Source of the DNA: UBA7692 sp964650845
GTDB lineage: Bacteria > Bacteroidota > Bacteroidia > Chitinophagales > LD1
Reading direction: 5' to 3'
Assembly (NCBI GenBank): GCA_964650845.1
Contig: CAZYXR010000002.1
Location: 14,515-78,514, forward strand
DNA length: 64,000 bases
Both the position numbers and the translations under genes were made by a program. This document shows positions 1 through 9,156 of this stretch, in pieces. Under the pieces are notes generated by a model. The model was not told the origin of the DNA. It did not search any database and saw only the letters and a list, made by a program, of their open reading frames with translations. Position 1 is the stretch's first letter. Every line of letters begins with the position of its first letter.

Positions 1-1
1 C

Positions 2-1540
2 CCGATTTATTTGCGCTTAAAAGAAACTGCGGGTACTTGCCCTGCGGTAAATGCAAACGGCCAAAACTTTACAGCCGACCAAAGCTGTGGTATTGCAGGT
101 GGTATAGCCTCTGCTACTACAACGGCCGCTACCAACGTTGGGTTAAATGCTGCTACCTTAAATGGCATTGTAAATGCAAACTCAAATGCTGCTACTGTTA
201 CATTTGAATATGGTTTAACCGCTTCTTATGGTTCTACGGTTACAGCCACTCAAAGCCCAGTTGCCGGAACAAGCAATACCAATGTATCGGCAGCTGTTTC
301 GGGGCTTACGGCTAACACAACTTATCATTTTAGAGTTAAAGCAGTAAACAGTGGTGGCACTGCCAATGGTAGCGATTTAATCTTTACAACACTTGCACCG
401 GCAGGCTCTTGCACACCAAACCCAAATCAAACTACTGCCTTTGAACCGGCACCCGAAGATTTTCAATGTGCCATAAAAGGAAGCCCTTATAACGAAACTA
501 TCTTCCTGAATTTTGGTGCGGTAAATGCGCAAGTGCCTTTCGACTCGGTACGAATAGACAGCTTAGGCAACTTGCCAAGTGGCATTGTAGGGCTTACTAA
601 CCAAAGCGATAAAACATATAGCAGCAATGAGTATGGCTGTTTTCAATTTTCGGGCACTACCAATGCTGCCTGTGGCCAATACAAAGTAAAAATGTACATC
701 ACAATTTGGACAACCCTTGCCGGCAAGCAAACAGGCGAGCTAAGTGCATTAGCTGCACTTTTTGGCGTTCAAATTCCAACCTATTTTGTACGGGTGGCTT
801 CATGTGCGGGTGCTTGCCCTGATGTTGATCCTTCGGCAGGTGATTTTGAACCCAATGCCAATTGTCCTGTGCCAGGTGTTATTACTGCACCAACTATTTC
901 GGGAGCTACTACTTTTTGCTCGGGCAGCAGCACTACTCTTTCGGCAAGTGCCAACTACCTTTCTTATAAATGGAGCAATGGCGCACTTACACAAAACACA
1001 ACGGTTACTTCGGCAAATACTTACACCGTTACAGTTAGCAACGGCTGCGATACTTCAACTGCCAGCGCAACAGTAACTNNNNNNNNNNCGCAATCGGGCA
1101 ATACGCTTTCGGTACCAAATGTGCCAAATGCTGTTTATCAATGGCTGAAAGATGGAGCAGTTGTAAACAACGCAACAGGTTCTTCTTATACACCAACAGT
1201 TTCTGGAAATTACACGGTAGATGTTACGCTGGGAAATTGCCGCGATACCTCTAATGCTATTCAGATAACTATCAGCAGTGTAGAAAGCGTTTCGGGAATT
1301 TCATATATCAATGTAATGCCCAATCCGGCTAAAACACACATCAATATTGATTTGAAAGCAACCGAAAGTGTTACCGATTTAAAAGTGATGGATATGTATG
1401 GCAAAACGCTTAAAGATATTCCAGTGAATTCATCGGTAGTGAAAGAGAAAATTCAGATAGAAGAATTGCCTTCGGGTATTTATTTTATTCAAATTGCTAC
1501 CACTAAAGGAAAAGTAACACATTCCTTTATTAAGCAATAA
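2..1540 (+). CDS. Secreted multidomain protein with T9SS type A sorting domain (5' partial)
   Basis: The reading frame is open from the window edge, so the true start lies upstream. What remains shows a fibronectin-III-like module near residues 40-130 (pattern AATLNG...FEYG...GLTANTTYHFRV), a central region with paired cysteines, and at least two Ig/PKD-like modules of the form YKWSNG/YQWLKDG with closing NGC/GNC cysteines. The last ~75 residues form a type IX secretion C-terminal domain (MPNPAKTHINI, GIYFIQI, ending in K-Q), so the product is expected to be exported and held at or released from the outer membrane. The frame crosses an assembly gap of 10 N. It is in the same frame on both sides, but the number of Ig-like repeats in the gap is unknown. 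The specific ligand or function cannot be inferred. Confidence 0.85.
   Translation, partial: PIYLRLKETAGTCPAVNANGQNFTADQSCGIAGGIASATTTAATNVGLNAATLNGIVNANSNAATVTFEYGLTASYGSTVTATQSPVAGTSNTNVSAAVSGLTANTTYHFRVKAVNSGGTANGSDLIFTTLAPAGSCTPNPNQTTAFEPAPEDFQCAIKGSPYNETIFLNFGAVNAQVPFDSVRIDSLGNLPSGIVGLTNQSDKTYSSNEYGCFQFSGTTNAACGQYKVKMYITIWTTLAGKQTGELSALAALFGVQIPTYFVRVASCAGACPDVDPSAGDFEPNANCPVPGVITAPTISGATTFCSGSSTTLSASANYLSYKWSNGALTQNTTVTSANTYTVTVSNGCDTSTASATVTXXXXQSGNTLSVPNVPNAVYQWLKDGAVVNNATGSSYTPTVSGNYTVDVTLGNCRDTSNAIQITISSVESVSGISYINVMPNPAKTHINIDLKATESVTDLKVMDMYGKTLKDIPVNSSVVKEKIQIEELPSGIYFIQIATTKGKVTHSFIKQ
1079..1088. other. Assembly gap (10 N)
   Basis: Ten undetermined bases lie between two Ig-like modules of the secreted protein. 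A run of this round length is usually a scaffold placeholder, so the true distance may be longer. Repeated Ig-like modules are a likely cause of assembly failure here. Confidence 0.95.
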
Positions 1541-1569
1541 AAAATTACTGTTACTTTAATCTTCAAAAG

Positions 1570-1603
1570 AAAGCCAACCGAAAGCAAAATGGTTGGCTTT
1601 TTG
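1570..1603 (+). terminator. Rho-independent terminator after the T9SS protein
   Basis: A perfect 10-bp stem (AAAGCCAACC / GGTTGGCTTT) with an 11-nt loop is followed by a T-rich tail. It ends the secreted-protein gene. It also rules out the ATG at 1593 as the start of the next gene, because that codon lies in the 3' arm of the stem. Confidence 0.85.
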
Positions 1604-1616
1604 TTTTCGTATTAGC

Positions 1617-2225
1617 ATGAAAAAAGGTGTAGTTTTTTTATTAGCAGCAGCAATGTTTTTTGCCGTGTTGTATGCACTACGAAATACGCTGCTACCGCTG
1701 CCGGCAAAGTGGTTGATAAAGCAAGATACTTTGCAAAAAGCCGATGCTATGATTGTGCTTTCGGGGGGTAGTTTCGACCGTGGCAACGAAGCTGCTAAAA
1801 TTTACAAGCAAGAATTTGCACCACAAATAATTTGCCCGGGTGGCAACAAGGCTTATGAGTTTGAAATACTTGGTATGAACTTAAAAGAAAGCCAAGTAGC
1901 AAAAATGAATTTACAACGACACAACATTCCCGATAGCGCAATTATAATTGTGCCATTTGGCACCAGCACTGCCGAAGAAGCAAGATACCTCCTCCCAATA
2001 GTTAAAGAAAAAAACTACCGCAAAGTGATATTGCTTACATCGCTCTATCACACCCGAAGAGCGCATAAGGTTTTTGAAAATGTGTTTAAAAAAAGTGGTG
2101 TTCAATTTATAGTGCGCGGAGCAAAAAGCTCTCGCTTCGATGAGTATAAATGGTGGCAAAGCGAAGAAGGGTTAATAGCCATGAATAATGAAATGGTAAA
2201 ATCGTTTTATTATATTTTCAAGTAG
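1617..2225 (+). CDS. YdcF/SanA/ElyC family protein (DUF218)
   Basis: A protein of 202 residues with an N-terminal hydrophobic segment (about residues 3-25), consistent with a single membrane anchor. The DUF218 fold follows: the stretch DAMIVLSGGS (strand plus glycine-rich loop), a GTSTAEEARYL motif and a later strand KVILLTSLYHTRRA carrying the conserved Tyr-His-x-x-Arg. Family members such as SanA and ElyC act in cell-envelope barrier function or peptidoglycan precursor handling, but the chemistry is poorly defined. The start at 1617 is preferred over the upstream in-frame ATG, which lies inside a terminator hairpin. The next gene begins 4 nt after the stop, so the two are probably co-transcribed. 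Confidence 0.8.
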   Translation: MKKGVVFLLAAAMFFAVLYALRNTLLPLPAKWLIKQDTLQKADAMIVLSGGSFDRGNEAAKIYKQEFAPQIICPGGNKAYEFEILGMNLKESQVAKMNLQRHNIPDSAIIIVPFGTSTAEEARYLLPIVKEKNYRKVILLTSLYHTRRAHKVFENVFKKSGVQFIVRGAKSSRFDEYKWWQSEEGLIAMNNEMVKSFYYIFK

Positions 2226-2229
2226 TGTA

Positions 2230-3378
2230 ATGGAAAGTATCTCATCTAAACTGCCCGATGTAGGCACAACAATTTTTTCGGTAATGAGTGCGTTGGCAAA
2301 AGAATACAATGCAATAAATCTATCGCAAGGCTTTCCGGATTTTAACCCTGACGAACGATTGCTGATGGCTGCCGAAAAAGCAATGCGAAGCAATGTGAAC
2401 CAATATGCACCAATGGTCGGCAACACTGCTTTGCGCGAAAAACTGGCGCAAAAGTACAATGCCCTTTACAATGTTGCTATTAACCCCGAAAGAGAAATTA
2501 CAATAACGGCCGGAGGTACTCAAGCCATTTTTACGGCAATTCAAGCAGTAGTAAATAAAGGCGATGAAGTGTTGATGTTTGCACCATGTTACGATAGTTA
2601 TACACCGGCAGTGCAGCTTGCCGGTGGCAAGTGTGTTTACTACAACTTGTACCCACCAAGTTTCGAAATAAATTGGAATGAAGTAGCGCAGTTGATAAAC
2701 GCAAAAACGCGCTTGATAATTTTGAATTCGCCACACAACCCTACAGGAACCTGTTTAACCAAAACCGATTTTAATTGTTTGGAGCAGTTGCTTGAGGGTA
2801 AAGATATTTTGTTGTTGAGCGATGAGGTGTATGAACATATTGTTTATGAGGGTCGGCAACACGAAAGTGTTTTGCAGTTTCCTAAGTTATTTGAGCGCGC
2901 TTTTGTTGTTAGTTCGTTTGGCAAAACCTATCACTGCACCGGTTGGAAAGTTGGCTATTGTATTGCTCCCCCATTGCTTACAACAGAGTTTCGCAAGGTG
3001 CATCAGTTTAATGTGTTTAGTGTGAATAGCGTAGCGCAAGCAGCATTTGATGCTACATTAGATTACCCGGAAATGTATCAGGAGCTATCAGAATTTTATG
3101 AAGGAAAAAGAAACTTTTTTGCCAACGCACTTAAACAAACTAAATTCAAGTTGCTGCCTTGTGCGGGCACATATTTTCAGTTAGTAGATTATAGTTCCAT
3201 CAGCAATTTGCCCGAAGTGGAATTTGCGCAGTGGCTTACAAAAACAGTGGGTGTTGCAGCAATACCCGTGAGTGTTTTTTATCCCGAAGTGAAACAAAAC
3301 AATACTCTTATACGGTTTTGTTTTGCGAAAGACAATTCAACCCTCGAAAAAGCTATTGAACTATTAACAAAGGCTTGA
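2230..3378 (+). CDS. PLP-dependent methionine aminotransferase (YbdL/kynurenine aminotransferase-like)
   Basis: A 382-residue fold-type I class I/II aminotransferase of normal length. Visible motifs are NLSQGFPDF near the N-terminus, the substrate and cofactor loop NSPHNPTG around residue 166, SDEVYEH (the Asp that binds the pyridine nitrogen), and SSFGKTYHCTGWKVGY with the Schiff-base lysine in SFGKT. The F-GKT-x-x-x-TGWK context is typical of YbdL-type methionine aminotransferases, which convert methionine to 4-methylthio-2-oxobutanoate. This suggests a role in methionine salvage or transamination of aromatic and sulfur amino acids. It follows the YdcF-like gene by 4 nt. The exact amino donor is inferred from family similarity only. 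Confidence 0.85.
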   Translation: MESISSKLPDVGTTIFSVMSALAKEYNAINLSQGFPDFNPDERLLMAAEKAMRSNVNQYAPMVGNTALREKLAQKYNALYNVAINPEREITITAGGTQAIFTAIQAVVNKGDEVLMFAPCYDSYTPAVQLAGGKCVYYNLYPPSFEINWNEVAQLINAKTRLIILNSPHNPTGTCLTKTDFNCLEQLLEGKDILLLSDEVYEHIVYEGRQHESVLQFPKLFERAFVVSSFGKTYHCTGWKVGYCIAPPLLTTEFRKVHQFNVFSVNSVAQAAFDATLDYPEMYQELSEFYEGKRNFFANALKQTKFKLLPCAGTYFQLVDYSSISNLPEVEFAQWLTKTVGVAAIPVSVFYPEVKQNNTLIRFCFAKDNSTLEKAIELLTKA

Positions 3379-3535
3379 TTTGCGGTACTTTTTTTGCCAT
3401 TCCTTTTTAAAACTTACTCACCGCCAAAACACCACCATTTTTTTCGGTAAAGAGGTAAATGAAAACCCAACAAAACTTATCCACAAAACCTCCCAAAATA
3501 GCTTGATTTTAAAGCAATTTTATGCCCGAAAAGAG

Positions 3536-3543
3536 TATCTTCG
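3536..3543 (+). promoter_or_regulatory. Candidate -7 promoter element for gyrB
   Basis: TATCTTCG lies 28 nt before the gyrB ATG and resembles the Bacteroidota -7 consensus TAnnTTTG. No well-spaced TTTG -33 element is evident, so this is a weak assignment. Confidence 0.4.
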
Positions 3544-3571
3544 TGCCACTATTTTTTAAAGTATATTATTG

Positions 3572-5548
3572 ATGAGTACAGAATTAGAAACAACCGTGGA
3601 AACTCCAGTTCAAAACAAAGAATATTCAGCAAGCAGTATTGAGGTTTTAGAAGGCTTAGAAGCCGTGCGCAAGCGCCCCGCCATGTATATTGGCGATACA
3701 GGTGTAAAAGGGCTGCATCACTTGGTGTACGAGGTGGTAGATAACTCTATTGACGAAGCGCTTGCGGGCCATGCAAAAAACATTTATGTAAACATTCACG
3801 AAAACAACTCTATTACTGTGCGCGATGATGGTCGCGGTATTCCGGTTGATATGCACGAAAAGGAAGGTCGCAGTGCATTGGAAGTGGTAATGACTGTGCT
3901 TCATGCTGGGGGTAAATTCAATAAAGATTCTTATAAGGTTTCGGGCGGGTTGCACGGTGTGGGCGTAAGTTGCGTGAATGCACTTTCAACCGATTTAAAA
4001 GTAGAGGTGCACCGTGGTGGCAAAAAATATGTGCAAGAGTATCAGATTGGAAAGCCACTTTATGACGTAAAGGAAGTAGGCACCACAGATTACAGAGGCA
4101 CAATTGTAACGTTCAAACCCGATGGTTCAATATTTACAGCAACTGTTTACAATTACGAAACTTTGCTGGCGCGTATTCGCGAGTTAGCGTATCTAAACAA
4201 AGGTATCAGCCTTACAATTACAGATGAGCGCGAAAAAGATGCCGAGGGAAATTTCCGTTCAAATAATTTTCACAGCCAAGGTGGTGTAGTAGAGTTTGTA
4301 AAATACTTAGATGGCACCCGCGAACCTTTAATTCCGGAGCCAATTTATGTAGAAGGTAGCCGCGACATGGTGGCAGTAGAAGTTGCCATGCAATACAACA
4401 CATCGTATAGCGAAAATATTTTCAGCTATGTAAACAACATCAACACTATTGAAGGTGGGCAGCACGTAGCGGGTTTTCGCAGAGCTTTAACACGCACATT
4501 TAAAACCTACGGAGACAAGAATAAATTATTTGAAAAAGTAAAAGTTGAAGTAAGTGGAGATGATTTTCGCGAAGGTTTAACGGCAATAGTTTCGGTAAAA
4601 GTACCCGAACCTCAGTTTGAAGGGCAAACAAAAACCAAACTTGGCAACAGCGAAGTAAGTGGTATTGTAGATACTGTATTTGGCGAGGTGTTAGAACACT
4701 TTTTGGAAGAAAATCCTAAGCTCGCAAAAATTATTTTCGATAAAGTAGTGTTGGCAGCCACAGCGCGCCACGCAGCTCGCAAAGCTCGCGAAATGGTGCA
4801 GCGCAAAGGCGCTTTGAGTGGTGGTGGCTTGCCCGGCAAACTTGCCGATTGCAGTAGTAAAGATGCAGCAGCCTGCGAAATTTACCTTGTGGAGGGAGAT
4901 TCTGCGGGTGGCACAGCCAAGCAAGGTCGCGACCGTAACTTCCAAGCAATTTTACCATTGAAAGGTAAAATCTTGAATGTGGAAAAAGCTATGGAGCACA
5001 AGATTTACGACAACGATGAAATAAGAAACATTTTTACTGCATTGGGTGTGCGCATTGGCACGGCAGAAGACAGTAAGGAATTGAACATTGAAAAACTTCG
5101 CTACCACAAAGTTATCATCATGTGCGATGCCGATGTGGATGGTTCGCACATTACAACATTGATTCTTACATTCTTTTTCCGCTACATGAAAAAACTGGTG
5201 GACGAAGGCAGAATTTTTATTGCCTTACCGCCACTTTATTTGGTAAAGAAAGGCAAAGAACAACAGTACTGCTGGAACGACCAACAACGCGAAGCAGCTA
5301 TTGATCAACTGGCAAAAGGCGGCAATCGCGATAGTGTTCACACCCAACGCTATAAAGGTTTGGGAGAGATGAATGCCGAACAATTGTGGGAAACAACCAT
5401 GAATCCTGAAACGCGCACTTTAAAGAGAGTAACTATTGAAAGTGCAGCCGAGGCCGATCACGTTTTCAGTATGTTGATGGGCGATGAAGTGCCACCACGC
5501 AGAGAGTTCATAGAGGCTCACGCTAAATATGCAAGAGTTGATGCGTAA
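3572..5548 (+). CDS. gyrB: DNA gyrase subunit B
   Basis: A 658-residue ATPase subunit of type II topoisomerase, which introduces negative supercoils together with GyrA. The GHKL ATPase domain shows DNSIDEALAGH (catalytic Glu and Asn region), VRDDGRGIPVD and GLHGVG within the first ~130 residues. The transducer domain follows. The TOPRIM domain has EGDSAGGTAKQGRDR (catalytic Glu) and the metal-binding DADVDGSHI. QRYKGLGEMN and the C-terminal tail complete the family layout. Length matches short gyrases without the proteobacterial insertion. ATG 3572 is chosen over an in-frame TTG one codon upstream. ParE is the alternative, but the motif set and length fit GyrB. Confidence 0.95.
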   Translation: MSTELETTVETPVQNKEYSASSIEVLEGLEAVRKRPAMYIGDTGVKGLHHLVYEVVDNSIDEALAGHAKNIYVNIHENNSITVRDDGRGIPVDMHEKEGRSALEVVMTVLHAGGKFNKDSYKVSGGLHGVGVSCVNALSTDLKVEVHRGGKKYVQEYQIGKPLYDVKEVGTTDYRGTIVTFKPDGSIFTATVYNYETLLARIRELAYLNKGISLTITDEREKDAEGNFRSNNFHSQGGVVEFVKYLDGTREPLIPEPIYVEGSRDMVAVEVAMQYNTSYSENIFSYVNNINTIEGGQHVAGFRRALTRTFKTYGDKNKLFEKVKVEVSGDDFREGLTAIVSVKVPEPQFEGQTKTKLGNSEVSGIVDTVFGEVLEHFLEENPKLAKIIFDKVVLAATARHAARKAREMVQRKGALSGGGLPGKLADCSSKDAAACEIYLVEGDSAGGTAKQGRDRNFQAILPLKGKILNVEKAMEHKIYDNDEIRNIFTALGVRIGTAEDSKELNIEKLRYHKVIIMCDADVDGSHITTLILTFFFRYMKKLVDEGRIFIALPPLYLVKKGKEQQYCWNDQQREAAIDQLAKGGNRDSVHTQRYKGLGEMNAEQLWETTMNPETRTLKRVTIESAAEADHVFSMLMGDEVPPRREFIEAHAKYARVDA

Positions 5549-5565
5549 GTGCTTTCAACTGCTAT

Positions 5566-5603
5566 AAAAAAAGCCGTGCGATTATTTTTCGCACGGCTTT
5601 TTT
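5566..5603. terminator. Bidirectional terminator between gyrB and clpP
   Basis: A perfect 15-bp inverted repeat (AAAAAAAGCCGTGCG / CGCACGGCTTTTTTG, apart from the outermost base) with a 9-nt AT-only loop. It has an A tract on the left and a T tract on the right, so it can terminate transcription from both convergent genes. Confidence 0.9.
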
Positions 5604-5627
5604 GTTTGGTACAGTATAGAAAAAAAC

Positions 5628-6335
5628 TTAATCTAATTTTCTATTGGTTCTTAAAAGCACTTCATCAATCATGCCATATTCTTTTGCTTCCGCAGCACGC
5701 ATCCAATAATCGCGATCGCTGTCGGCTTGCACCTTCTCAAGTGTTTGCCCGCTATGGTTACTGATAATTTCATACAACTCATCTTTAATCTTTCTAATCT
5801 CTTTTACCGAGATATCAATATCGCTGGCTTTGCCGCCAATGCCGCCCAAAGGTTGATGAATCATAACTCGTGCATGAGGCAATGCAGTGCGTTTGCCTTT
5901 TGTGCCAGCACAAAGCAACACCGCAGCCATAGACGCGGCTACACCAGTGCAAATTGTTGCCACATCCATGTTTACATATTGCATGGTGTCGTATATTCCT
6001 AAGCCGCTATACACTTCACCACCGGGCGAGTTGATGTAAATTTGCACATCGCTGCGCGCATCGCTGCTTTCTAAAAACAACAATTGTGCCTGAATGATAC
6101 TTGCTATGTAATCATCAACTCCGGTTCCCAAAAAAATAATTCTATCCATCATCAATCGGCTGAAAACATCCACCTCTCTAAAAGGCATGGGTCGCTCTTC
6201 AATAACTGTTCGGGTAAGGTTGCGAACCGGATGCAGCGATTCAATTTTATTGATGTATGATTCAACACCTATGCGGTTCATACCGTGGTGCTTCACTGCG
6301 TAGTTGGTGAAATCTTTTGCTTCCTTAATATTCAT
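5628..6335 (-). CDS. clpP: ATP-dependent Clp protease proteolytic subunit
   Basis: A 235-residue serine peptidase forming the tetradecameric barrel of ClpXP/ClpAP. The catalytic triad is visible: Ser135 in GVAASMAA, His160 in VMIHQPLGG and an Asp (about 209) in the SDRDYW segment. The oligomerisation and substrate-channel motifs INSPGGEVYSGLGIYDTM are intact. The N-terminus is about 30 residues longer than E. coli mature ClpP, as is common in Bacteroidota. The start at 6335 (MNIKEAK) is preferred over an upstream in-frame extension to 6389, which adds a basic, unconserved stretch. It converges with gyrB and has a shared terminator. Confidence 0.93.
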   Translation of the reverse strand: MNIKEAKDFTNYAVKHHGMNRIGVESYINKIESLHPVRNLTRTVIEERPMPFREVDVFSRLMMDRIIFLGTGVDDYIASIIQAQLLFLESSDARSDVQIYINSPGGEVYSGLGIYDTMQYVNMDVATICTGVAASMAAVLLCAGTKGKRTALPHARVMIHQPLGGIGGKASDIDISVKEIRKIKDELYEIISNHSGQTLEKVQADSDRDYWMRAAEAKEYGMIDEVLLRTNRKLD

Positions 6336-6470
6336 GGAGCTAATTTGTTTTACTTTAAAAAATAGACGCTTAGAGCGCCAATGTTGCACAAGACGAATGA
6401 GAATAGCAAATATTGAATGCGGTACATTTCAACATTTAAAAAAACTGTATTAAAGAATAGAAAAGGACAC

Positions 6471-6671
6471 TTACTTTTTGGTGCAGGTGTAACCTGCCAA
6501 TTCGTACTCTTTTATTGTTTTTTCAAACATTTCTTTTTCTCCATAAAAGTTTTTCTTGCACAACTCTCTTACATCTGGGTTGTCCTTTGTTCCCAAATCA
6601 CATTCGTAACAATTGCTGCAACTTGATATTGAAAAAGCGGCAGCGACTAAAGCTAAAGCGAAGTATTTCAT
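6471..6671 (-). CDS. Small cysteine-rich lipoprotein
   Basis: A 66-residue protein with a hydrophobic signal sequence (residues 2-16) and a lipobox-like ISSC, giving a lipidated N-terminal cysteine. The short mature part has Cys pairs in the pattern SCxxCxEC, a further LCKKNF cysteine and a C-terminal GYTC. No known domain is recognised. A longer relative with the same SCxxCxECxL start and GYxCxxK end is encoded in the integrative element at 48916-49245. It stands alone between clpP and the M16-like gene. Confidence 0.65.
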   Translation of the reverse strand: MKYFALALVAAAFSISSCSNCYECDLGTKDNPDVRELCKKNFYGEKEMFEKTIKEYELAGYTCTKK

Positions 6672-6787
6672 TATTTGTATCTGAATTTTTTAAAAATGCA
6701 CCAATAAACTTTGCGAATTGGACATTTCACAAAGCGAAACTAACAAAACTATAAATAAGGCAATTGGAAAATACATAGCTTCGCGCC

Positions 6788-8578
6788 ATGCGGCTGAATG
6801 CTTTGCTTTTATTGATACTTTTTGGTGTTGGGGTTCGTGCACAAGTTATTACGAATTCGTTGGGCAGCTTTGCTACATCTAATTCATTAAACGGAATGGT
6901 GTGTGTGGCAGCAAGTTCGCCAAAATACCAACCGGCCGAAATTCAAATTGTGGTGCGCACAGGTTCCGTTTACGAGCGCGCTTACCAGTCGGGCATTTCG
7001 GCTGTGGTAGGCGAAATAGTAAGCGATAGAATCAACAAAGCTTTGGCAACAGGCAAGTATCCCAACTTTCGCTTTTCCTACACTCAAGCCTACGAAAATT
7101 CTACATTCAAATTCAAAGCACCCAATGCCGAACTTTTTTCTTTGTTGAATTTTATTTCAAAAGAGTTTGTGGGTATAAAAATTGTAGATGAAGACGTGCA
7201 AAAATTTGTTTCGGTAGTAAACGAAAAGCGCGCTTTTGATTCGGTAGATAATACCAATCAGTATCGCTTTGTATTACATCATCGCCTTTTTAAAAGGGAT
7301 TACGATAAAATGCTTTTGTATGGTGAAGCAGATGATTTAAAAAACCTTACAACCATTGATGTTGATTCGTTTTACCGAATGAATTATGTGCCTAACAATG
7401 CCACAATCAATATATTTTCCACACTTGGCATTCAGCAGCAAATTCAAATGGCTGAACACGCATTGGTAAATTGGCGCAGAACAGATTTTAACCCCGATGA
7501 ACTGACAAAAATAAGAACCTTCAAACCAATGATTTATTCTACACAAGATGTGGTGATAAATCAAACAGACCCCGGCAAGCTCACCTATGCTTCGCTTGCA
7601 TCGGGTACTCGCAGTTATCTACGCGGAACCTATTTTCATTATTTACTAAGTGCAATGCTTAATGATACTTCACAAGCATTTTATAAAGACATGCACGATG
7701 AAGAAATAAACCCAACAAAAATTGCCGCCCAGTTTGATGCCGGAAGTTTTTATGGTGTTTTTAAAGTAGTTGTTTATCCGGGCGAAGGCGAGTACGAAGC
7801 CACTCACAATCGAGCAACTTTTCTATTTACAAAATTGCACGAATATGTAAATGAACAATCTGTAGCTAAGGCCAAGCGCAAGTTTGATGCCGAATACAAA
7901 GCGCTTTTTGAAACACCAGACTTTATCACCATGAGTGTAAAATTCTATTTTACCAATAGCGATAAGTATTTTGAAACTTTGAATGACAGCGTACAAGGCT
8001 TAAACACAAAAGAGTTTTTGAAGTTTGTTTATACTACATACAGCATTGGTGCATTTGCAAATATTCTTGAGGTCGACAGTGCACATGTAGAAAGCGAAAA
8101 AGTAGCTAATTGGTTTGAAACGGTAGATGAACATATTGCCAACGAAGCATTTACTTATCGCAAAAACATTGCCGATTTGGAAGGCGAAGACAATGCGCAG
8201 TTGTTGCGTAAACTGGTACAATGGTTAAAAATGAACCCCGATATTCAATGCCAGATAAATGGCAAGTCTGACAGAAAAGAATACAACAAATTTTCAAATG
8301 CCGATGTGTTTGAATTTATTGATACCATACCAACTTTTAGAAAATACAAACCCGATTTGTACAAGAAAAAATCTATTCAGTTAGAGCTTTTACGTTCGTA
8401 CAAAATTTTGAAAGTACTTGTAGAAAGCGAAATAGATTTAAGCCGATTATCGGGCACAGCAATGTCTTATGGTTCTAAAACTGATGAACAATATGCCGAT
8501 AACCGCAAAAGCACCTTAACCTTAAACCGATTGAGAAAAAGACTGCCGCTTAGAGACATAAATATTTTTGGGAAATAG
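6788..8578 (+). CDS. Inactive M16 (insulinase-like) peptidase homologue fused to a divergent OmpA-like domain
   Basis: A 596-residue secreted protein whose signal peptide ends near VRAQ (residues 1-19). Residues ~35-430 follow the M16 peptidase layout: an N-terminal strand VVRTGSVYE, then the helix that normally carries HxxEH, then a long half-barrel. At the place of the zinc motif the sequence reads A72-V-V-G-E76, so both histidines are lost and the protein should be catalytically dead. Residues ~465-590 resemble an OmpA-like peptidoglycan-binding domain (QINGKSD near the GHTD position; a SIQLELLRSYKILKVL helix; NRLRKR near the end), also diverged. It is probably a periplasmic structural or chaperone-like factor. 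The thioesterase gene starts 5 nt after the stop. Confidence 0.65.
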   Translation: MRLNALLLLILFGVGVRAQVITNSLGSFATSNSLNGMVCVAASSPKYQPAEIQIVVRTGSVYERAYQSGISAVVGEIVSDRINKALATGKYPNFRFSYTQAYENSTFKFKAPNAELFSLLNFISKEFVGIKIVDEDVQKFVSVVNEKRAFDSVDNTNQYRFVLHHRLFKRDYDKMLLYGEADDLKNLTTIDVDSFYRMNYVPNNATINIFSTLGIQQQIQMAEHALVNWRRTDFNPDELTKIRTFKPMIYSTQDVVINQTDPGKLTYASLASGTRSYLRGTYFHYLLSAMLNDTSQAFYKDMHDEEINPTKIAAQFDAGSFYGVFKVVVYPGEGEYEATHNRATFLFTKLHEYVNEQSVAKAKRKFDAEYKALFETPDFITMSVKFYFTNSDKYFETLNDSVQGLNTKEFLKFVYTTYSIGAFANILEVDSAHVESEKVANWFETVDEHIANEAFTYRKNIADLEGEDNAQLLRKLVQWLKMNPDIQCQINGKSDRKEYNKFSNADVFEFIDTIPTFRKYKPDLYKKKSIQLELLRSYKILKVLVESEIDLSRLSGTAMSYGSKTDEQYADNRKSTLTLNRLRKRLPLRDINIFGK

Positions 8579-8583
8579 AAATC

Positions 8584-9099
8584 ATGATAACAAAAACACC
8601 ATCAGAGTCAAGAATCATTATGACAGAAATCGTTCTGCCGAACGATACAAATGCACTGCACAATCTTCGCGGAGGAAAAATTTTACATTGGATGGATATT
8701 GCCTCTGCTATTGCCGCGGGCAAACATTCAAATTCTATTGTTGTAACAGCCTCGGTAGATAATGTAAGTTTTGAGAACCCAATAAAGTTGGGTGATGTTG
8801 TTACAATTACTGCTAAGGTTACGCGCAATTTTAATACCTCGTTAGAAACACACATTGAAGTGTGGGCCGAAAACCTACCATCGCAAACACGCTATCGTTG
8901 CAACGAAGCATACTATACCTTTGTAGCCTTAGACAGCAACGGCCGCCCACGAAAAGTCAACCCACTTTTGCCCGAAACTGAAGAAGAAAAAAAGCAATTT
9001 GAAAGTGCTTTGCGCAGGCGCGAATTGCGTTTAGTGCTTGCGGGCCGCTTAAAACCATCGGATGCGAAAGAACTGAAAGCAATGTTTGTAGAAAACTAA
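8584..9099 (+). CDS. Acyl-CoA thioesterase (hotdog fold, YciA/BFIT-like)
   Basis: A 171-residue single-hotdog cytosolic thioesterase that hydrolyses acyl-CoA to free acid and CoA. Typical features are LPNDTNALHNLRGGKILHWMD (the N-x-x-G-x-x-L-x-W-MD motif carrying the catalytic acidic residue), SVDNVSFENPIKLGDVV and a C-terminal charged helical tail. It starts 5 nt after the M16-like gene and is likely co-transcribed with it. Substrate chain length cannot be judged. Confidence 0.85.
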   Translation: MITKTPSESRIIMTEIVLPNDTNALHNLRGGKILHWMDIASAIAAGKHSNSIVVTASVDNVSFENPIKLGDVVTITAKVTRNFNTSLETHIEVWAENLPSQTRYRCNEAYYTFVALDSNGRPRKVNPLLPETEEEKKQFESALRRRELRLVLAGRLKPSDAKELKAMFVEN

Positions 9100-9156
9100 A
9101 GCCCGGTAGTTATATTCAGCAAAGTTGATTTGCAAACAAAGTAGTTGTTGCAGCAG

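Noticed and set aside
1593..1616. Longer N-terminus for the YdcF-like protein
   Set aside because: The ATG at 1593 lies in the 3' arm of a strong terminator hairpin. The ATG at 1617 gives a normal membrane anchor.
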